The notes: generated from the sequence alone by a model not told the origin. Shown: positions 41,597-54,611, counted from the stretch's first letter. The stretch is 64,000 nt of DNA from Thinopyrum elongatum (GCA_011799875.1 CM022299.1:34244755-34308754), one strand, 5' to 3'. Numbers and translations: made by a program.

Positions 41597-44500
41597 TTAA
41601 AATGAGCAGTTGAGTCGGGAGGTGGGCACGGCGTAGAAGCGCGCGGCACGCGGCCCAGTCATGCCGGCTATGTCGCCCATGTCAAGCTCTGCTGGACTCA
41701 TGCCGTCGGGCAGCTTCCAGTTGAACCCGTGTGCGAGGTACGCGATGGCCAATTGCACCGCATGGTGACCGAGTCCCTGCGCCGGGCACGAGCGCCGTCC
41801 AGACCCGAATGGCAGGAACTCGAAGGAGCCACCCTTGAGGTCCCGCCCCGCAGCGTCCCCCTCACCTGGCATGAACCGCATCGGCCGGAAGGTGTCGCCG
41901 TCCTTCCAGGCCTCGCGGTGGCGATTGATTGCGCATACATTGATTATGATTCGTGAGCCTCTGGGAACCGAGTAGATGCCGAGTTTACAGTCTTTGGCGG
42001 CCTCGTAGAGGAGGCTCGGGATGGGTGGGTGCATGCGGAATGTCTCTTTGACGATGCATCCCAGGAAGGGGAGCTTGTCGAGGTCCGATTCATCCACCAT
42101 GCGGTCGAGCCCCACAACGTCGGCCAGCTCCCATTGAAGCCATTCCAAGGTATCTGGGCTATGCATCATCTCTGCCATTGCCCACTCAATAGTCGAACTC
42201 GCTGTTTCCGGCCCACCAAACAACATATCCTGCTTTGACAAGGAGATATTAAATACCAATAAATAAGGTATTTATTTAAAAATAACGTGATTAAATGGTT
42301 AGAAGAGTAATTGTACCCTCAAATCATCATGTACTTCTATCAAATTTGAGTCAGATGTGAACTCATTATAAATGCTTTATTGCTTTATCACCTTGGTGCA
42401 AAGTTATGAGTCAATGGAAATGCCCTAAAAATGTAGGAGTGTCAAACGTGTTGTGGTGGTGTCTGTGCGACCTACATTGTAATGAATGTTTCTCAAGAAA
42501 AATAGTGATTCAATACTTCATGATATTAATTGCCATTGATTTAGTATAACTAAGGGAGTACAACTTTGTAAGCTTTCATTTTCTTTTGAAAGTACATATG
42601 GTAACCACCGACATCACACACAAGAAACCTCAATTTTAAAAGGCATTTAAAAATTGCGGGTTTTGACTATGATTTATTGTAGTTTCTCTGAACCAACCTT
42701 AGAATTTACCTCCTCCTCTCGACGTCATTATCGCCCAAAAAACTTCGGTATTGATTTTCCCCTATAATGTTACTCAGTTTTGGCTAAACTTTGTACACTG
42801 GAGTTAGGGGATTGTGCTCCATTTTCTCTAATTCCATTTGAATTTTCTAGATAGTTTGAAATTTAGTGAAACTTTAAATAAACAAAGTTCTGAACATATT
42901 TTGTTTAGGCTGAAATTAGAAACAAATGAGTCGGGGGGTTATCTTTGGTTTCGACAGTTGGGGAGGGTTTATCTTCATAAAGAGTTTTTGAGAGGGTGTG
43001 CAGAAGGCTCCTTAATTCCATTACACTCAATGTCCCATAATCACTCCTAGTATAAACTTGTTTCATTTTCTATATCTGCATTTGAATTTCCTAGACAATT
43101 TGAAATCGAGTCAAATTTTAATAAACAGAGTTCAGAACATATTTCGCTTAGGCTGAAATTAGAAATAAAAGAGTCAGAGGGGCTTTGTTTGGTTTTTATT
43201 TAATTTTCGCTGGTTTTTTCACACTGTGAATGTTTGGCCAAATTTGAACCAAGAGACTTCGCAGCTAATTTTCTCCTATTATTTTGCTCAGTTTGGACAA
43301 ATGTAATTGAGCAATACAGTTAGGGCTTATCTTTGATTTTAAAAAACCATGTCGGTTTGGACTGTTGTGGAGGTTTACAAATCTTACCTTCATAAAGAGT
43401 TTGAGGGAGGGGGTGCGGACGGCTCTCTAATACCATTACACGTAATGTCTCGTAACTACTCCTGAGTATAAAATTGTTCTATTTTCTATAAATGCATCTG
43501 AATTTCATAGACAGTTTGAAATTAAGTCAAATTTAAATAATAAAAGTACATAACATATTTTGTGCTGAAATTAGAAACAAAAGAGTCAGGGGTTATCTGT
43601 GGTTTTATTTTTTCGCTAGTTTTTTTATAGTTTGAATTTTTGGTCAAAATTTAACCAACATACTACACAACTAATTCTGTACTATTCGTTTGCTTGGTTT
43701 GGGCAAAAATAATTGAACAATCAACTATGGATTTAGTGGTTATCTTTGATTTGACAAAACCTAATCGATTTTGATAGTTGGGGAGGGTTATGACTCTTAC
43801 CTTCATAAAGAGTATGAGAGAGGGGTGCGGTCGACTCTCTTATTCCATTCCATGTAATATCTCCTAATTACTCCTAGGTATAAACATGTTTCATTTTCTA
43901 CAACTGCATCTGAACTTTCTACAATTTTGAAATTGAGTGAAATTTTAACTAAATAAAGTTTGGAACATATTTTATTTAGGATGAAATTAGAAGAAAAAAT
44001 AATCAGGGGTTATGTTTTTCTTTTATTTATTTTTTTGCTAGTTTTTGTTGACGGATTTTTGTTCAAGGTTGAACCAACAGACTTCATAACTGATTTTCTC
44101 CAATTCTTTTGTTCGGTTTGCGCAAAAATAATTGAACAATGCAGTTTGGGGTCATCTTTGATTTGACAAAACTACATCGTTTCTGAGAATAGGGGAGGTT
44201 TATAAAGTGTTTGAGAGAGGGAGTGCAGACGACTCTCTAATTCCATTACATGTCAGGGCTCCTAATTACTCCTAGGTATAAACCCGTTTCATGGTTTGAA
44301 TATTAAAACATACTAATAAAGGAGAAAAACTGAAATGTCTTGGCCCGTCAATTATTACGTGATATAGAACAACATGTATATTGTGGAGAAAATACCATTG
44401 GATACCCAGAGGGACGATACATAAACTTTGAGGTTATGTGTGGAGAGAGAGAGAGAGGAGGGAGAGAGAGAGAGAGAGAGAGACAGAGAGAGACAGAGAG

Positions 44501-47500
44501 AGGGGGGGGGGGGGAGGGGGAGAGAGATAGAGAGATTCATGGAAATGTTTTCACGGGGTTATAGCATGTTATCTGATATTATATGACACACAAGTTTCTG
44601 TGCCTCACATCCTACTTCACACCTGCTGAATTGAATAAGGTGGCGTTCTCCATGCATATTATTGGTACTATCAACCTCGATGGCTCCGGCTTTTCCTTCC
44701 TCAAGCACTTGACGTTGATTGAGACCGTACTCGTACATCATGCGACCCTAGTCTTCAACAACTCATCTGATATTTTGCGCCTCAACTGCTCTCCATTGCC
44801 CTCCTTCCTAAAGCCAATGATCCAACATAACTGGAAAAACTTCGCCCCATCTCGTTCACCAACAGTAATATTGTATTATTTATTTCCATGTTTATAATTA
44901 AGATTTATATACTATGCTATAACTGCTATGATCCTGGAATACGCGATTTAATGAAAAATTCATAAGCACATGTGCAATGATAAACGGTAAAATCTGATTC
45001 CTAGTCTCGCCTCTAGGACTAGCTCAAGTGTTGTATGTTGATCATGTTTTCCGGATCTTGGGATATCGTGAAGTGTAATGATAGTCCCAATGCAATATTG
45101 AGAGTATGGCATTAGAAGAACGATCATATTGAATTGAGCCAACTTGTTTTGTAAAGTATCACCTCGGGTTTTGTAAGGTATCGCGAAGCAAAGGGAATAG
45201 CAGATGATAACCAAAGGTTCACTCGAATATCATTCGTGTATTCATAGGGATCAATATGGATGTCCACGGTTCCGCTATTGAATGAAAGGGAGTTTCGTTC
45301 ACGTCTATGTTTTACCAAACCTACAGGGTCACAAGCTTATGGGAATCATGATCTGTTGAGTGTTAGTGAAGTAATATTTATGAGAAAATACTCAAGAAAT
45401 AGTTTCACGAATATTAGAAATAGTTTTGAGAGAAACCGGAAGCGTTTCAGATTTGTCGGAAGAGTTTCGGGTTTTACCGGGTAATACCGAGAATTGATAT
45501 TTAGGTGGAATATGTTTCCGAAGATGTTAAATTAATAATAAAAGGTTCTAATAAGGAGGCTTTTGGAATTAATTTAATATCAATGGGCCAAAGAAAATAT
45601 AAAAAGCCCAAGTGGTGGAGAGTTATTGGGCCCAAGGGCCCAATAACAAACTGGGGCGCCCCCCATAGGTTGTATGACAAGCTAGGGGGTGATTTGGACT
45701 TGGAGGGGGACTCCTCCTCCTGGTGGAAGCGCACCAATGAGGATCCCTCCGCAAGTCGGCTGCCCCCTCTCCCCTACATCTATATATATACATGAGGGGG
45801 CGTCCCTAGAGGACACACTAGTTCCCTTGCCTCCAGTTCCCCTCTCTAGTTCTAGTTCTCGTCTAGTTTTATCTAGACTAGATCTAGTTCTAGTTATCTC
45901 TAATCCTCATAATAGAGAAGCCCCGTGAGGTTCTCTTCTCCCTCCTATAATTCTTCGGCAACGATTAGCTCTGGACGGTGAAGCGTTGCCGAATCATGAA
46001 ACCAGCTGTATGCTTGCAATCTGTAGATAGGTCGCACTTTCGGTCTTTTAATTGTTCGAGGAATCGTCATTGATGGTTCGAGGGGCTTCAATAATAATCT
46101 ACACCAACTCTTTTTCTGCTACATCTCAAAGTTGGCAATGATCCAATCTAACCTTGTATGCATCTTCATAGTTGTTAGGGCATATTTCTCCCTAAGTGGT
46201 TTTGGTGATTGATGACAATGTGTTCATGGACTAATCGTGTGCATTGAGCATTCCAAACTATCAAGCATATGGCACAAGATGATTCGTGCCCCTCAGAGTT
46301 TCAAAGTGAAGACGGTTTTCTTTCCTGCGTTTCTTTTTCGGTGGACTTGAGTCGTAGGGAAAACCGTACTATCAAGAGGGGGTCCACTTCGGAAAGGGTG
46401 GGTGGAATCATCACGTACACACTCATATTGCACCGATCGCCACTTTCCGTTTCTTTGGAGTTGTCCATCTATTGTGGTGGAGAGATGCAAGCGGCAGTAC
46501 CGCAGGCAGCAACAGTAGTACCGCTCGTAAGCGGTAGTACCGCTGCTAGTCCCGCTCGTACTACCACTCACAGCTATGGTCTCGACTTTTCGTGCCAGGT
46601 TTTACGGTAGTACCTCCGTGTCTCTACCATGCTACCTTTTTGACCCAAGAGGACAAGCGGAAGTAGGAGCGGTAGTAGAGGCGGTAGTACTGCCTTTAGG
46701 CGGTAGTACCGCCCCTACCACCGCTGCTACTACCGCCCAGTCCTCTGTTCTCCCCTGCTTTCTTCTTTCTCCTTGGCTTCCTGTAGGAAGCGGTAGTACC
46801 GCTCCTAAAGCAGTAGTACCGCTTGTGTGCGGGCTGAGGAGAGGATAACGGTTGGATTTGTTCCCCACTATAAAAGGGGGTCTTCTTCTCCAAGAAGACT
46901 TACCTCTTCCTCCCCCAAACTCCATTGTTGCTCAAAAGCTCATTTTTGCTCGATCTCTCTTCCTAGCCAATCAAACTTGTTGATTTTCTAGGGATTGGTT
47001 GAGAAGGCCCCGATCTACCTTCCACCAAGAGAAATTTGATTCCCCCACTAATCCCTTGCGGATCTTATTACTCTTGGGTGTTTGAGCACCCTAGACGGTT
47101 GAGGTCACCTCGGAGCCACATTCCATTGTGGTGAAGCTTCATGGTGTTGTTGGGAGCCTCCAATTAAGTTGTGGAGATTTCCCCAACCTTGTTTGTAAAG
47201 GTTCGGTCGCCGCCTTCAAGGGCACCACTAGTGGAATCACGGCATCTCGCATTGTGTGAGGGCGTGAGGAGAATACGATGGCCCTAGTGGCTTCTTGGGG
47301 AGCATTGTGCCTCCACACCGCTCCAACGGAGACGTACTTCCCCTCAAAGGGAAGGAACTTTGGTAACACATCCTCGTCTCCACCGGATCCACTTGTGGTT
47401 ATCTCTTACATTTACTTTGTGCAAAGCTTTATTGTGTTGTATCCTTTGCTTGCATTTGTTGTTAGCATCATATAGGTTGCTCACCTAGTTGCACTTCTAG

Positions 47501-50500
47501 ACAACCTATTTGTTGCTTAACCTAATTTATTAAGAAAAGCTAAAATTTGGTAGTTGCCTATTCACCCCCCTCTAGTCAACCATATCGATCCTTTCAATAG
47601 TCATCCGGGACCTTGCTCGCAGGGAATTTTTTTTGTTTTCTACTACGTCTCCCAACTAGACCTATCTAAGATGATGACCATGTGGTTAACTAATTAACGA
47701 TGTGATGACCTAGAGTATAGCCATGAAGAACATAATATGGAGAATAACCAATCCTACTCCTCAGAGTCCTCTGACAATACATGCTGCATCACCACTTTGG
47801 TGGAAAATGCATGGACTCTAATTTCTACACAGAGCATAGGTCTTTTGTAATAGGCATGTACAAACCGACAAGAATTTTACTACCATATGTAGAGTAGTTT
47901 CCATTAAACACCTTCTAACTGACGCAGGTTCTGTAATCCTAGCCTCGTCCACCTATATATAAGGCACGACAATGACCCCGCGATCATACCTTCACCTTAC
48001 GATGAAATACACAACATCAGATCTTACGATCAAACACATATTGTACACACAAACCATAGTTCCCATATGAGGCTAGATCCATCAATAAAGGAAAATATGA
48101 AGTATGATATTACCTGGATCCAAGGGCCTAAACCAGGGTAAATCTTCCTTTTGTGCACCATCTAGATGTCCTACGTGTACACTACCCCGGATGAATATTA
48201 TGGAGAAAATACCACGACACTAAAGCATGTCAACCACTCCCATGTCCACCCCGAACCGACGAGGTTTCTTTGTGTGAGACACATCTCCAAAAGTTTCATT
48301 CCGGCTCAAAGTTGGTTTGTTGTTGCTTCAAATACTAAGCACCCACCGTTGTGCCCAAGATGGACTTACATAAGTCCTTCAACTCTGTCAGCGGGACGAT
48401 ACTTGACCACGTTCCTACTACCAAGAGATTTCCACCATGCTTATGGCGTCCTCGGGAGATGGTATTAAAATAGTTTGAGGCACGTAGTTGATCATCCAAG
48501 GACCAAGAAATCAAACGAGGCATGATGGCATAAGGATCAGGAGAATCGAGCCTATTTCAGCGGGTAAAGTGAGAGACACGTGGTGGGACCAGTGGTCTGA
48601 AGGAAAGTTGATACTTGGCATTGGTCGGTAATGAGTGGTGTGGGTTCGTGTCCCTTGAGATTCAACCGGGACAGTAGAGGATCGGCACGATGATAGTTGT
48701 GAGGTTTGTGGTAAGAACGGGACATGGTGACACACCAAGGCACTAGTGGTCAGATATCTGGTCAAACAAAGTTGCAAAGGGTGTGGAAGCAGTGTTGGCG
48801 AGTACCAGACTGAAGTTGGTGGATGGGTCTATTGGTATCAGAAGATGGATGGGATTTGACCATGGAGAATCGGGGAAACTGGTGGAAACTCTGAAATATC
48901 AAAAGCTTGAAGAGTGCATGGTCATATATTATGTGGTTTTTAGTGCACATGAAAAAGTGTTGAAAACAAATATAGAAGAAGGCAGAGTGTTATACCCGTG
49001 GGACATGTAAGAGATTATCCAAAAAAAGGTGAGAAAACTATGAATTTGACTCAAGGGTGACAGCGAAATTCCTTCAAGTTCAGATATCAGTCATGAATAG
49101 GGATAGGATGTTGAGTTAAGGTAAGTCTTATATGTGGCGACCAATATGCGAGTTGTTCATTTTCACTCATAAGTCTGTGTTGCTCTTCGGTTGGGCTTGG
49201 TAGGTGGGCCAAAACGCTTGTGGAGTGTGCCCGTGGCGCATGTGGGTCCAAAACGCTGGTTATTAGAACCGGGGTTGTGTAGCAGATGGGCCCATAAAAA
49301 TGTGGGATCTGGCGGGGGAGTGTTTGATGACCCCTCACATTTTCATCCATGTTCCCGTATCAATGACTATCGCTCCGTCACTACTTTCTAGCTTGATTGA
49401 TGGGTTGTTGTAGGTGCACGCTTGCAAGGTATCTTCGTGACCGTTTTTAATCATGCCACAAGGCCGAAGTCCCTCTCCACCATGGCGTTAAGCAGCACGC
49501 AACCACTTATTCAACGCCAACTATCGTCTACAACGTGCTAGTAACTGGTTCGACTAAACTCGGTCTCAAGTTCATTCACTATGTGACTATAGGCAAGCCT
49601 ACCGCCACCCCTCCCCAAGGTTGGAGTTTCATTTTTGGCGGAATAGCTTATCTTCGTGCCAACACTGCCTTTCATTGTGACTCTTACACACCTCTTGTCT
49701 AGAGATCATTTCCTCCCACGTGTTTTAAGCCATTCCTTTAGCTCTGACACCCATGTGGGTTGCCATGCAGCTCGTTCCTCAACCATCACCACATATTTCC
49801 TTTGGCTACCTAAGTGTTTTGCACCAGTGAAGAATTATGGAGGACATATCCTTCAAGTGTGCTCACACTCGAGTTATCTGGATTTAGGTGCTCCTCGGAA
49901 AATTATCTCACACTTATTGTGTAAATGGCCTTCGGGCAAAGAGTGTTGCATCCTCTATGCCCATTGTTCCCCTCGTTCTCTCCACTGTGGTTACCATATC
50001 ATTTCTTGGGGCATCAGGAAAAGCTGCAACACCATGTTGTTTTTGCCACAATGATTTCGACTAGCAGCTATTGCCCGAAATATAATCACTAATCTACAAA
50101 TCCATCCTTGAAACTATAGGGTTTTGTGTTGTTTGGTATCATTGTAATTTTGTTTATTTGTAATCCTCCGCCCTATTCGAGCATCATCAACAACTCCCAT
50201 TTCCCACATAAATTTCCAGTATTGGGGGGGGGGGGGGGGGGGGGGGGGTTGGAACAAAAAACTCTCATGGTCGAAGACAAATGGGCCCTGCATGTATTGG
50301 TGATCTATTGCAGCACCTCCCCCAATAATCCAAAAAAGTCACTAGTGCAGCCACAATAATACCCTACTGAGGATGGATTGCCGGAACTGATGGAGAAGCC
50401 CTTACCTACTCCCATGTATTTGAAACCCTAATGGTTGCATAATCAGCTTAATGAGTGTTCTAACTCCCACCCCAGGCCTTTCCAAGAAATACGATTGAAT

Positions 50501-53500
50501 TCTATAGATGGTTATAAACTTATCGTGCTCATAATATCTTTGATTTAGTTAGTAATTGATTTGTAGTCTTCTACAGAAATAATATTATCGAGTTTTGGTC
50601 CCTAATTATGAAAATGCATATGAACCTTTTATTATGTTTTAGAAGTGTTATGATCCAAAAATTTAACCAAAGGATTGCACTAACACTGAAAAGATGTACT
50701 TATATTTGAAGGTGGAAAACACGAACATCGAGTTTTTTCTCCCTAGTGTAGGTGCACCGAGATGAACAGTAAATTAAGAAACAAATAGTTAGAAATTGAA
50801 AATCCCGATTTCTTTTTGGGAGCACACATTGTGGAGTGTTTCACCTCCATGCAAAGTTTGGTAAGAAAAAGGCATCTGTAATGCTTTGGGCAGAAAAAAC
50901 AAACTTGATGCTACAAAAAGCCTTTTTTAAAGCAGTTTGTAGCACTCTTTTTTGTTTTCAGGCCAGCACGAATATCAATACTTCACAAAAATCTGTATGT
51001 AGGTAGAACACCAAGCAACGTTTGTTGGCAAAATAATTCATAAAAATTTATACCTCGATTAATTTGTTTTTGAATTTTACTATTCATGGCAGTAGGATAT
51101 AAACTCGATCGGGTCTAGACTGGCACTTTATGAACAAAAAACGTGACACATAATTTGCTGGACATTCGAAGAGTAATTAATACGCTAGAAACTTCAAATA
51201 AAATTAAAAAGAACTGCTTACAGTGAACTTCGAGTTGTAGTAAGAGCAACTCGAACTAGATCCCGAAACCTTCATATATCTTAGTGGATAACCCAGACCT
51301 AATCCAGAAAAAAAATCGCCATCCAACTGGGCCCAAACCTTGCACAATATCCGGGTTGTCCGGCACCCCTCAATCCCAAACCATATGTGGGCCGGATTTG
51401 GGGCCGCACGGATGTGCCCGGACGCGTCACAAAATCCATTCATATCCCCACCCAGACGCAATCCCACCCATTTCAAATAGTCCACTTCGCTCCACCCCGC
51501 TCTACTCCGGATCTGGTTCCCTTGGATCTGCATCTGACCATGGCGTCAACTGGTAACTCGCCGCCTACTGGAACAAGGAGGATATATCCCTTCGGCTAGC
51601 GCCCCGCCTGTCCAGGATCGAGACCCTAGCCCCGCCATCGGAGCAGCCTGAACATCACTGCAGTAGGCGCACAATGGCTCGACCGGATCCATTGCGTCCG
51701 AACCACCTCAACGGTAGTTGCTCGTCCCAGCACCGGCATTGCCTTCAGAGTGTGAGACCAATGATAACAATGTGCATGCCGGTGGATGTGGTGGCTACTC
51801 CAAGGTAAAGGCTCGGCATGCTCGCTGTTAGATGGCAAAGGTGTGCCGTGGCTCTTGCTCGTCCGTTGTGGTGTTGGTGCTATCTGGATCCGACAAGGCA
51901 CTGGTCGTCTGCGCCGTCAAGTAGCGGTCCCTAACCTTTCCAAGGAGGCGGGCGAGTGTCGCCGTGACCGAGTCAATGCCAAGATCCTTGCAAGGGGAAT
52001 TGAGGAGTCGCGCCGCGCCGTGTAGACGAAGGCCGCGAAAGAAGCCCATGCCCGGATCCTCGTGAAGTGGCAAGCACAGGACGCTCGTTCCCTAGCCGTG
52101 AACTTCCCATGTTTATAGTCCTAGTTTTGTTATGCTATCGAACGATTTAGTCTTAGTTAAATGTTGTTCTTATGCTATCGAACGATTTATTCTTAGTTAA
52201 ATGTTGTTCTTATGCTATCGCACTATCTAGTCTTAGTTAAATGTTGCTACTTGTTGGACGCGGTGTTTCTGAGCTCGAGCTCAAATTAGCTAGAGTGAAT
52301 AGTAAAATCCAAAAAAATTGAAACCAAAATTCAATAAACTCAAAAAAATGTGGCAAACATTGACAAATGTTTTGAGTGCCCACAAAATTTCAAAGTGGAA
52401 TGACATTCGTGGAAGTTGTGGCAAAAGAAAAACGATGCTCCAAAAGTGCTATTTTCGAAAGCATTTTGGAGTGCCAATTTGTTTTTTTCTTGACTTGCAC
52501 AAATGCCATTCCGTGATGAAACTTTGCAAGCACTGATTTTTTTTGTCAAAGTTCACACAAAATAATTATAATTTTTTAATTTGTTTTCATTTTTTACTGT
52601 TCATCACGAGCTTATTTGGGCTCGCGAGCGGAAGATGACTTTCGCTGTTTGTTGTCCTATATACTCCGTTGTTTCAACTATGTCCTATGTAATTTACGTA
52701 TGTGTTGATGGATGTTGCATGATTTTTTATGAAGTCGAGGGTTTGCAAAAGGGGAGTGGTCGCCTGGGCAGATAAATGAGGGGGTAGCCGGCTCCTGTCG
52801 GGGAACACGTAATGGAGTGTCACTAGACAAGTGTGATTGGAGACGCTTTAACGTACCGTTATCATTCCCTTGACGTTGTCGCGGGTGAAGCGGAGAGCGT
52901 TCTCGCTGTCGTTGCCTTTGGATAGGTGCGCCTCGGCGAGGAAAGCGAGCAGGCCATCTACCAAGTCGGCGTCGGCGTCGGCGGGGTTCTTGCCTCTCTT
53001 CAGGTGGTCGTCGATTATCTTATCGGTGAACTTGTCGAGCGCGCTGCGCGCTGCGTTGAGCCGGCGGTTGAAGCCCAGCCGGGCCATCCAGCGGAGCCAC
53101 GGGAAGTAGTCGCCGATGTGGAACTCGCCTAAGATCTTGGAGAACACCCGGAGGATGACGACGAACTCGTCCAGCCCTTCGTCGCCGGCGCTGAAGGCGG
53201 CGCGGAAGATGACGCCGACGGTGTGGTTGAAGATGAGCTCGCCTAGGTTCACGGCCTGCCCGCTGCGCCTGCCGACGTCGCGGGCCAGCGCCCCGTACCC
53301 GTCGCGCACGGCGAGCCACGTCTCCGCGCGGCGCCGGCTGAAGAGCTTCGTGGCGCAGAGCCTGCGCATCTCGCGCACGTGGGCGCCGCTGTCCGCGAAC
53401 GCCAGGTCGGCGCGGCCGTCGGTGAGGTAGACGTTGGGGGTGGTGGCCGGGCGGTTCGAGAAGGCGCCGTCCCGCGCCTGCAGAACCTCCCGCGCGTGCT

Positions 53501-53774
53501 CCGGCGTTGACACCGCCACCACGTGGAGGCAGCCGAGGCGGAGGTGCAGCAGCCCGCCGTACTTCGCCGCCAGCGCCACCAGTCCGCGGTGGTTCAGCTG
53601 GTCCACCAACGTCATGTTGCCGATGATCGGCAGCGGCTTCGGACCCGGAGGGAACGGCCCGTAGCCCCGCCGTCTCCACAGGATGACCAAGGCCACCGAG
53701 GCGAGGAACAGCCAGATCAGTGGGTCCTGCAGACACTCCACGACCATCTTTGCCAAGGCAGCCATTGATGGCAT
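41597..53774 (-). CDS. Cytochrome P450, CYP84 (ferulate/coniferaldehyde 5-hydroxylase)-like
   Basis: Two exons: 53774-52857 (306 codons) and 42229-41597 (210 codons plus stop), joined in phase 0 through a 10,627-bp GT-AG intron, giving 516 residues, normal for the family. An ER anchor spans residues 17-33, the proline hinge FPPGPKPLPIIGN 41-53, the I-helix GGPET 311-315 (typical of CYP84: GGTET), KETFR 367-371, and the heme loop FGSGRRSCPA 447-456 with Cys454. CYP84 enzymes hydroxylate guaiacyl precursors at C5 for syringyl lignin; this assignment rests on overall resemblance. Odd points: the C-helix Trp of WxxxR is Val133, and the Gly after CP is Ala456. It may be a diverged paralog with altered activity. 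The start is the first in-frame ATG before the anchor. Whether such a long intron is spliced in vivo is not known. Confidence 0.85.
42240..42779. other. P450 intron, segment before the tandem repeat
   Basis: AT-rich, no recognised element. On the gene strand it is the 3' end of the intron; the acceptor (aaagcag) is at 42236-42230. Confidence 0.4.
42780..44305. repeat. Tandem repeat of about 410 bp, four copies, in the P450 intron
   Basis: The marker gagagg.gtgcggacggctctctaattccattaca recurs near 42990, 43410, 43820 and 44215. gtttcattttctat..tgcatctgaatttc recurs near 43060, 43470 and 43885, and tttgctcagtttgg.caaaaataattgaacaat near 43290, 43685 and 44110. Copies differ by many substitutions and small indels, so the array is old. 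No coding content. Confidence 0.8.
44440..44535. repeat. (GA)n microsatellite with G run
   Basis: gagaga repeats with interruptions, then about 13 G residues near 44501-44514. Confidence 0.9.
44536..44863. other. Unrecognised stretch in the P450 intron
   Basis: Contains a plus-strand frame from ATG 44583 (about 95 codons) that runs into the truncated LTR. The composition is more even than the surroundings, but no domain was recognised. It could be a fragment of a transposon gene. Confidence 0.3.
44864..47656 (+). mobile_element. Truncated BARE/Angela-like LTR remnant, hosting another LTR
   Basis: Resembles the first-element LTR (759-2910) over long stretches: atgctataactgct, caatgataaacggtaaaa, ctagtctcgcctctaggactagctcaagtgtt, and the end ttttgttttctactacgt. 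The first 30 or so bases are missing on the left, so its target duplication cannot be tested. No internal domain was seen. The 3' half is interrupted by the 1424-bp solo LTR at 46173-47596. Confidence 0.75.
46173..47596 (+). mobile_element. Solo LTR, 1424 bp, nested
   Basis: Starts TGTTAGGGCATATTTCTCCC and ends ATCGATCCTTTCA, with the perfect target duplication atagt (46168-46172, 47597-47601). The middle (46490-46830) carries many copies of the inverted motif gcggtagtaccgc, and a TATA-like tataaaag lies near 46870. No internal region. Family not named with certainty. Confidence 0.88.
47657..51199. other. P450 intron, unclassified repeats
   Basis: Near 47945-48140 a sequence with tatatataaggcacg, ending in tattacctggatccaag, looks like a decayed LTR end and primer site, but no partner was found. 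48160-50110 has only short broken frames. A run of 25 G lies at 50224-50248. 50260-51199 is AT-rich with nothing recognisable. Confidence 0.35.
51200..52130 (+). mobile_element. Possible PIF/Harbinger-type remnant in the intron
   Basis: GC-rich with a leader-like stretch (cgcaatcccacccatttcaaatagtcc) and ATG 51539. A degenerate plus-strand frame near 52020-52080 (KEAHARILVKWQ) resembles the frame at about 62935-62975 in the Harbinger element (KKSAAWILTRWQ). Termini and target duplication were not identified. Confidence 0.35.
52131..52250. repeat. 40-bp minisatellite, three copies
   Basis: tatgctatcgaacgatttag begins units at 52131, 52171 and 52211. The third has several changes. Confidence 0.9.
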
Positions 53775-54611
53775 GCACGATCTAGCTCAGGATACTACTG
53801 CTTCGTCACTTGTAAGCCAGAATATATATTCCTATACCTGTGTGTGTCACTTGTAAGCCAAATCCAATACCTGTGTGTGTAAATTCCAGAAAACATACCA
53901 TGGTAGTAGCTGCTTAAACATCTAACCTGCAACCTTGGTCAGGTAGAGAGAAGAAAGCAACTGAAGCACAAATTTATTCCTCTACGTGTTGCTCGTAGGC
54001 AAATTTATAATTCATGGGTGATGCAGGATATTGCTTGATAATGTAGCCAGGTGGTACGGAGGGTTTGTAAAACAATCAGCTGGCGGATGCACTGAGCACT
54101 TGAGCAGTGCTCCCAATAATTGGTGAGGGTTCGGAGGGGTGCTGGTGTTCTATATCTAACTAGAACACAAAGCCGCACCCGTACATCTTATTCTAACATT
54201 AATACAAATAAATGAGAAAATTTGGACAAAGAAGGAACATTTAGTAGTACAATATTCTTTTTTTGGGCTGAAAGTAGTACAATACTTCAATATAGATGGC
54301 GCGCGAGGGATTGTTGAAACTTTGGTATGAGTTACAAAATTGACACGGTTAACAAAACCATCTAAATCAGCATTGGAATGTCACTGTGCAAAATCGTTTT
54401 TCTAAACATAACATTTGCTATGGAATTTGAATAAGTGGTAGAGCACGTTTGTGTGGCACAGGTCACAACAAGAGGCCGCTGACGGGAGTAGGAAAGGCAA
54501 CAGCCGGCCAGCGCCATTGTTCCATGGATAATATAATTCCCCTCGTGTTCACACGTGATACGGTCCTTAATTAACCTCTCCTTCCGATCTAGGAGTATAT
54601 CATTTCATCAC
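53775..54611. promoter_or_regulatory. Upstream region of the P450 gene
   Basis: A short duplication is visible (cacttgtaagcca...acctgtgtgtgt at 53811-53845 and 53849-53880). No TATA box could be chosen with confidence. Nothing coding. Confidence 0.35.

Noticed and set aside
3489..50248. Long C or G runs (3489, 38368, 50224, 60730, 62238, 63532) as functional G-quadruplexes
   Set aside because: Simple homopolymer runs, often length-unstable or assembly-sensitive; no context pointing to function.
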